From the NCBI GenBank assembly GCA_003512805.1, contig DOOK01000295.1, positions 1-6,716 on the forward strand: a DNA stretch of 6,716 bases, read 5' to 3'. Positions 6,364 through 6,716 of the stretch are shown here, one piece after another (position 1 is the stretch's first letter; every line of letters starts with the position of its first letter). Source of the DNA: Erwinia sp. (lineage in GTDB: Bacteria; Pseudomonadota; Gammaproteobacteria; Enterobacterales; Enterobacteriaceae). A program made the position numbers and the translations under genes. Below the pieces are notes generated by a model. That model saw nothing but the letters and a program-made list of their open reading frames with translations, did not search any database and was not told the origin of the DNA.

Positions 6364-6716
6364 TCAGAGGTCTTTAATCAGTTTCTGTACCGAGCTGCTC
6401 TTGCCGCTTTCAGGATTTTGCTCCGACCACGCTTTGAGGCGCTTCTTCGCTTCATCCTGCAGTTGCTGACGCAGCACCTGGTCGATTTGCAGTGAATAGT
6501 TCAGGCCATCCCAGGGGCCATAAATTCTTAACGGTACCGGCGTCTGCTGTAGCCGCCCAATCAGTTCACTGTCGCCCTGCCATCCTTGCGTCACCGTCAC
6601 GCCAAAATTCATGTCTGCCTGTTTATCGGCCATGTTTACGGTGCCCTGCCCGCTGTAATTAAGCATGGAGGCACGTCCATTCAGATCGACAAAAGCAAGC
6701 AGGCCTTTTTGCAGCG
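6364..6716 (-). CDS. asmA: AsmA, C-terminal end (5' part beyond window)
   Basis: This is the C-terminal part of AsmA, a large inner-membrane-anchored periplasmic protein of the AsmA-like/bridge-forming family implicated in outer-membrane lipid homeostasis. The frame is open from the right edge to TGA at 6364-6366, giving about 117 residues; an internal ATG at 6666 is not the true start, since coding continues upstream of it. Recognisable features are the strand-rich block QADMNFGVTVTQGWQGDS, the segment TPVPLRIYGPWDGLNYSLQ, and the charged helical tail LRQQLQDEAKKRLKAW, as at the end of E. coli AsmA. The family is about 600 residues, so roughly four-fifths lies outside. Its position next to yegH and the wza block is the same as in E. 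coli and supports the call. Confidence 0.9.
   Translation of the reverse strand, partial: LQKGLLAFVDLNGRASMLNYSGQGTVNMADKQADMNFGVTVTQGWQGDSELIGRLQQTPVPLRIYGPWDGLNYSLQIDQVLRQQLQDEAKKRLKAWSEQNPESGKSSSVQKLIKDL

Noticed and set aside
1..6716. CRISPR arrays, tRNA or rRNA genes, insertion sequences, phage or toxin-antitoxin genes
   Set aside because: No repeat-spacer pattern, transposase motif, terminal repeats or RNA-gene signature was seen; gene order matches the standard enterobacterial locus.

Overview
The window looks like the promoter-proximal end of a group 1-type, Wzy-dependent exopolysaccharide cluster from an Erwiniaceae-like enterobacterium (Erwinia or Pantoea). The evidence is the gene order amsG-wza-wzb-wzc, the close match of the 477-residue initiating transferase to Erwinia AmsG as I remember it, and the flanking yegH and asmA genes, which also sit beside wza in Escherichia coli. 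The genus is inferred; the gene families are clear.

Layout, left to right. Positions 1-674 (minus) hold the N-terminal third of the tyrosine autokinase and chain-length co-polymerase wzc/amsA, cut by the window edge. Positions 687-1121 (minus) are the cognate phosphatase wzb/amsI. Positions 1134-2276 (minus) are the outer-membrane export lipoprotein wza/amsH. A 249-bp gap with several hairpins follows, then amsG (2526-3959, minus), the polyprenyl-phosphate sugar-1-phosphate transferase. Positions 3960-4748 are a 789-bp non-coding divergent control region. It holds, in the order met by polymerase reading towards amsG, two RcsAB-like boxes, candidate promoters, a JUMPstart with a perfect ops (RfaH) element, and a leader of about 220 nt. 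On the other side, yegH (4749-6320, plus) encodes a TerC/CBS/CorC-type membrane protein. A perfect 13-bp hairpin separates it from the convergent 3' end of asmA (6364 to the right edge, minus).

How the genes work together (family knowledge): AmsG loads the first sugar phosphate onto undecaprenyl phosphate at the inner membrane. Repeat units are later flipped and polymerised by products outside this window. Wzc phosphorylation cycling, reversed by Wzb, controls polymerisation and export, and Wza forms the outer-membrane channel. Control is predicted to combine Rcs phosphorelay activation with RfaH antitermination.

The genes themselves are ordinary. The points most worth a second look are: the first 10 bases, which are identical to the end of the Illumina adapter and probably not genomic; a second, better RcsAB-like box on the yegH side; a 10-bp stem capped by a cUUCGg tetraloop just after amsG; and tandem hairpins directly in front of wza. 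I see no undescribed defence, mobile or RNA system here.
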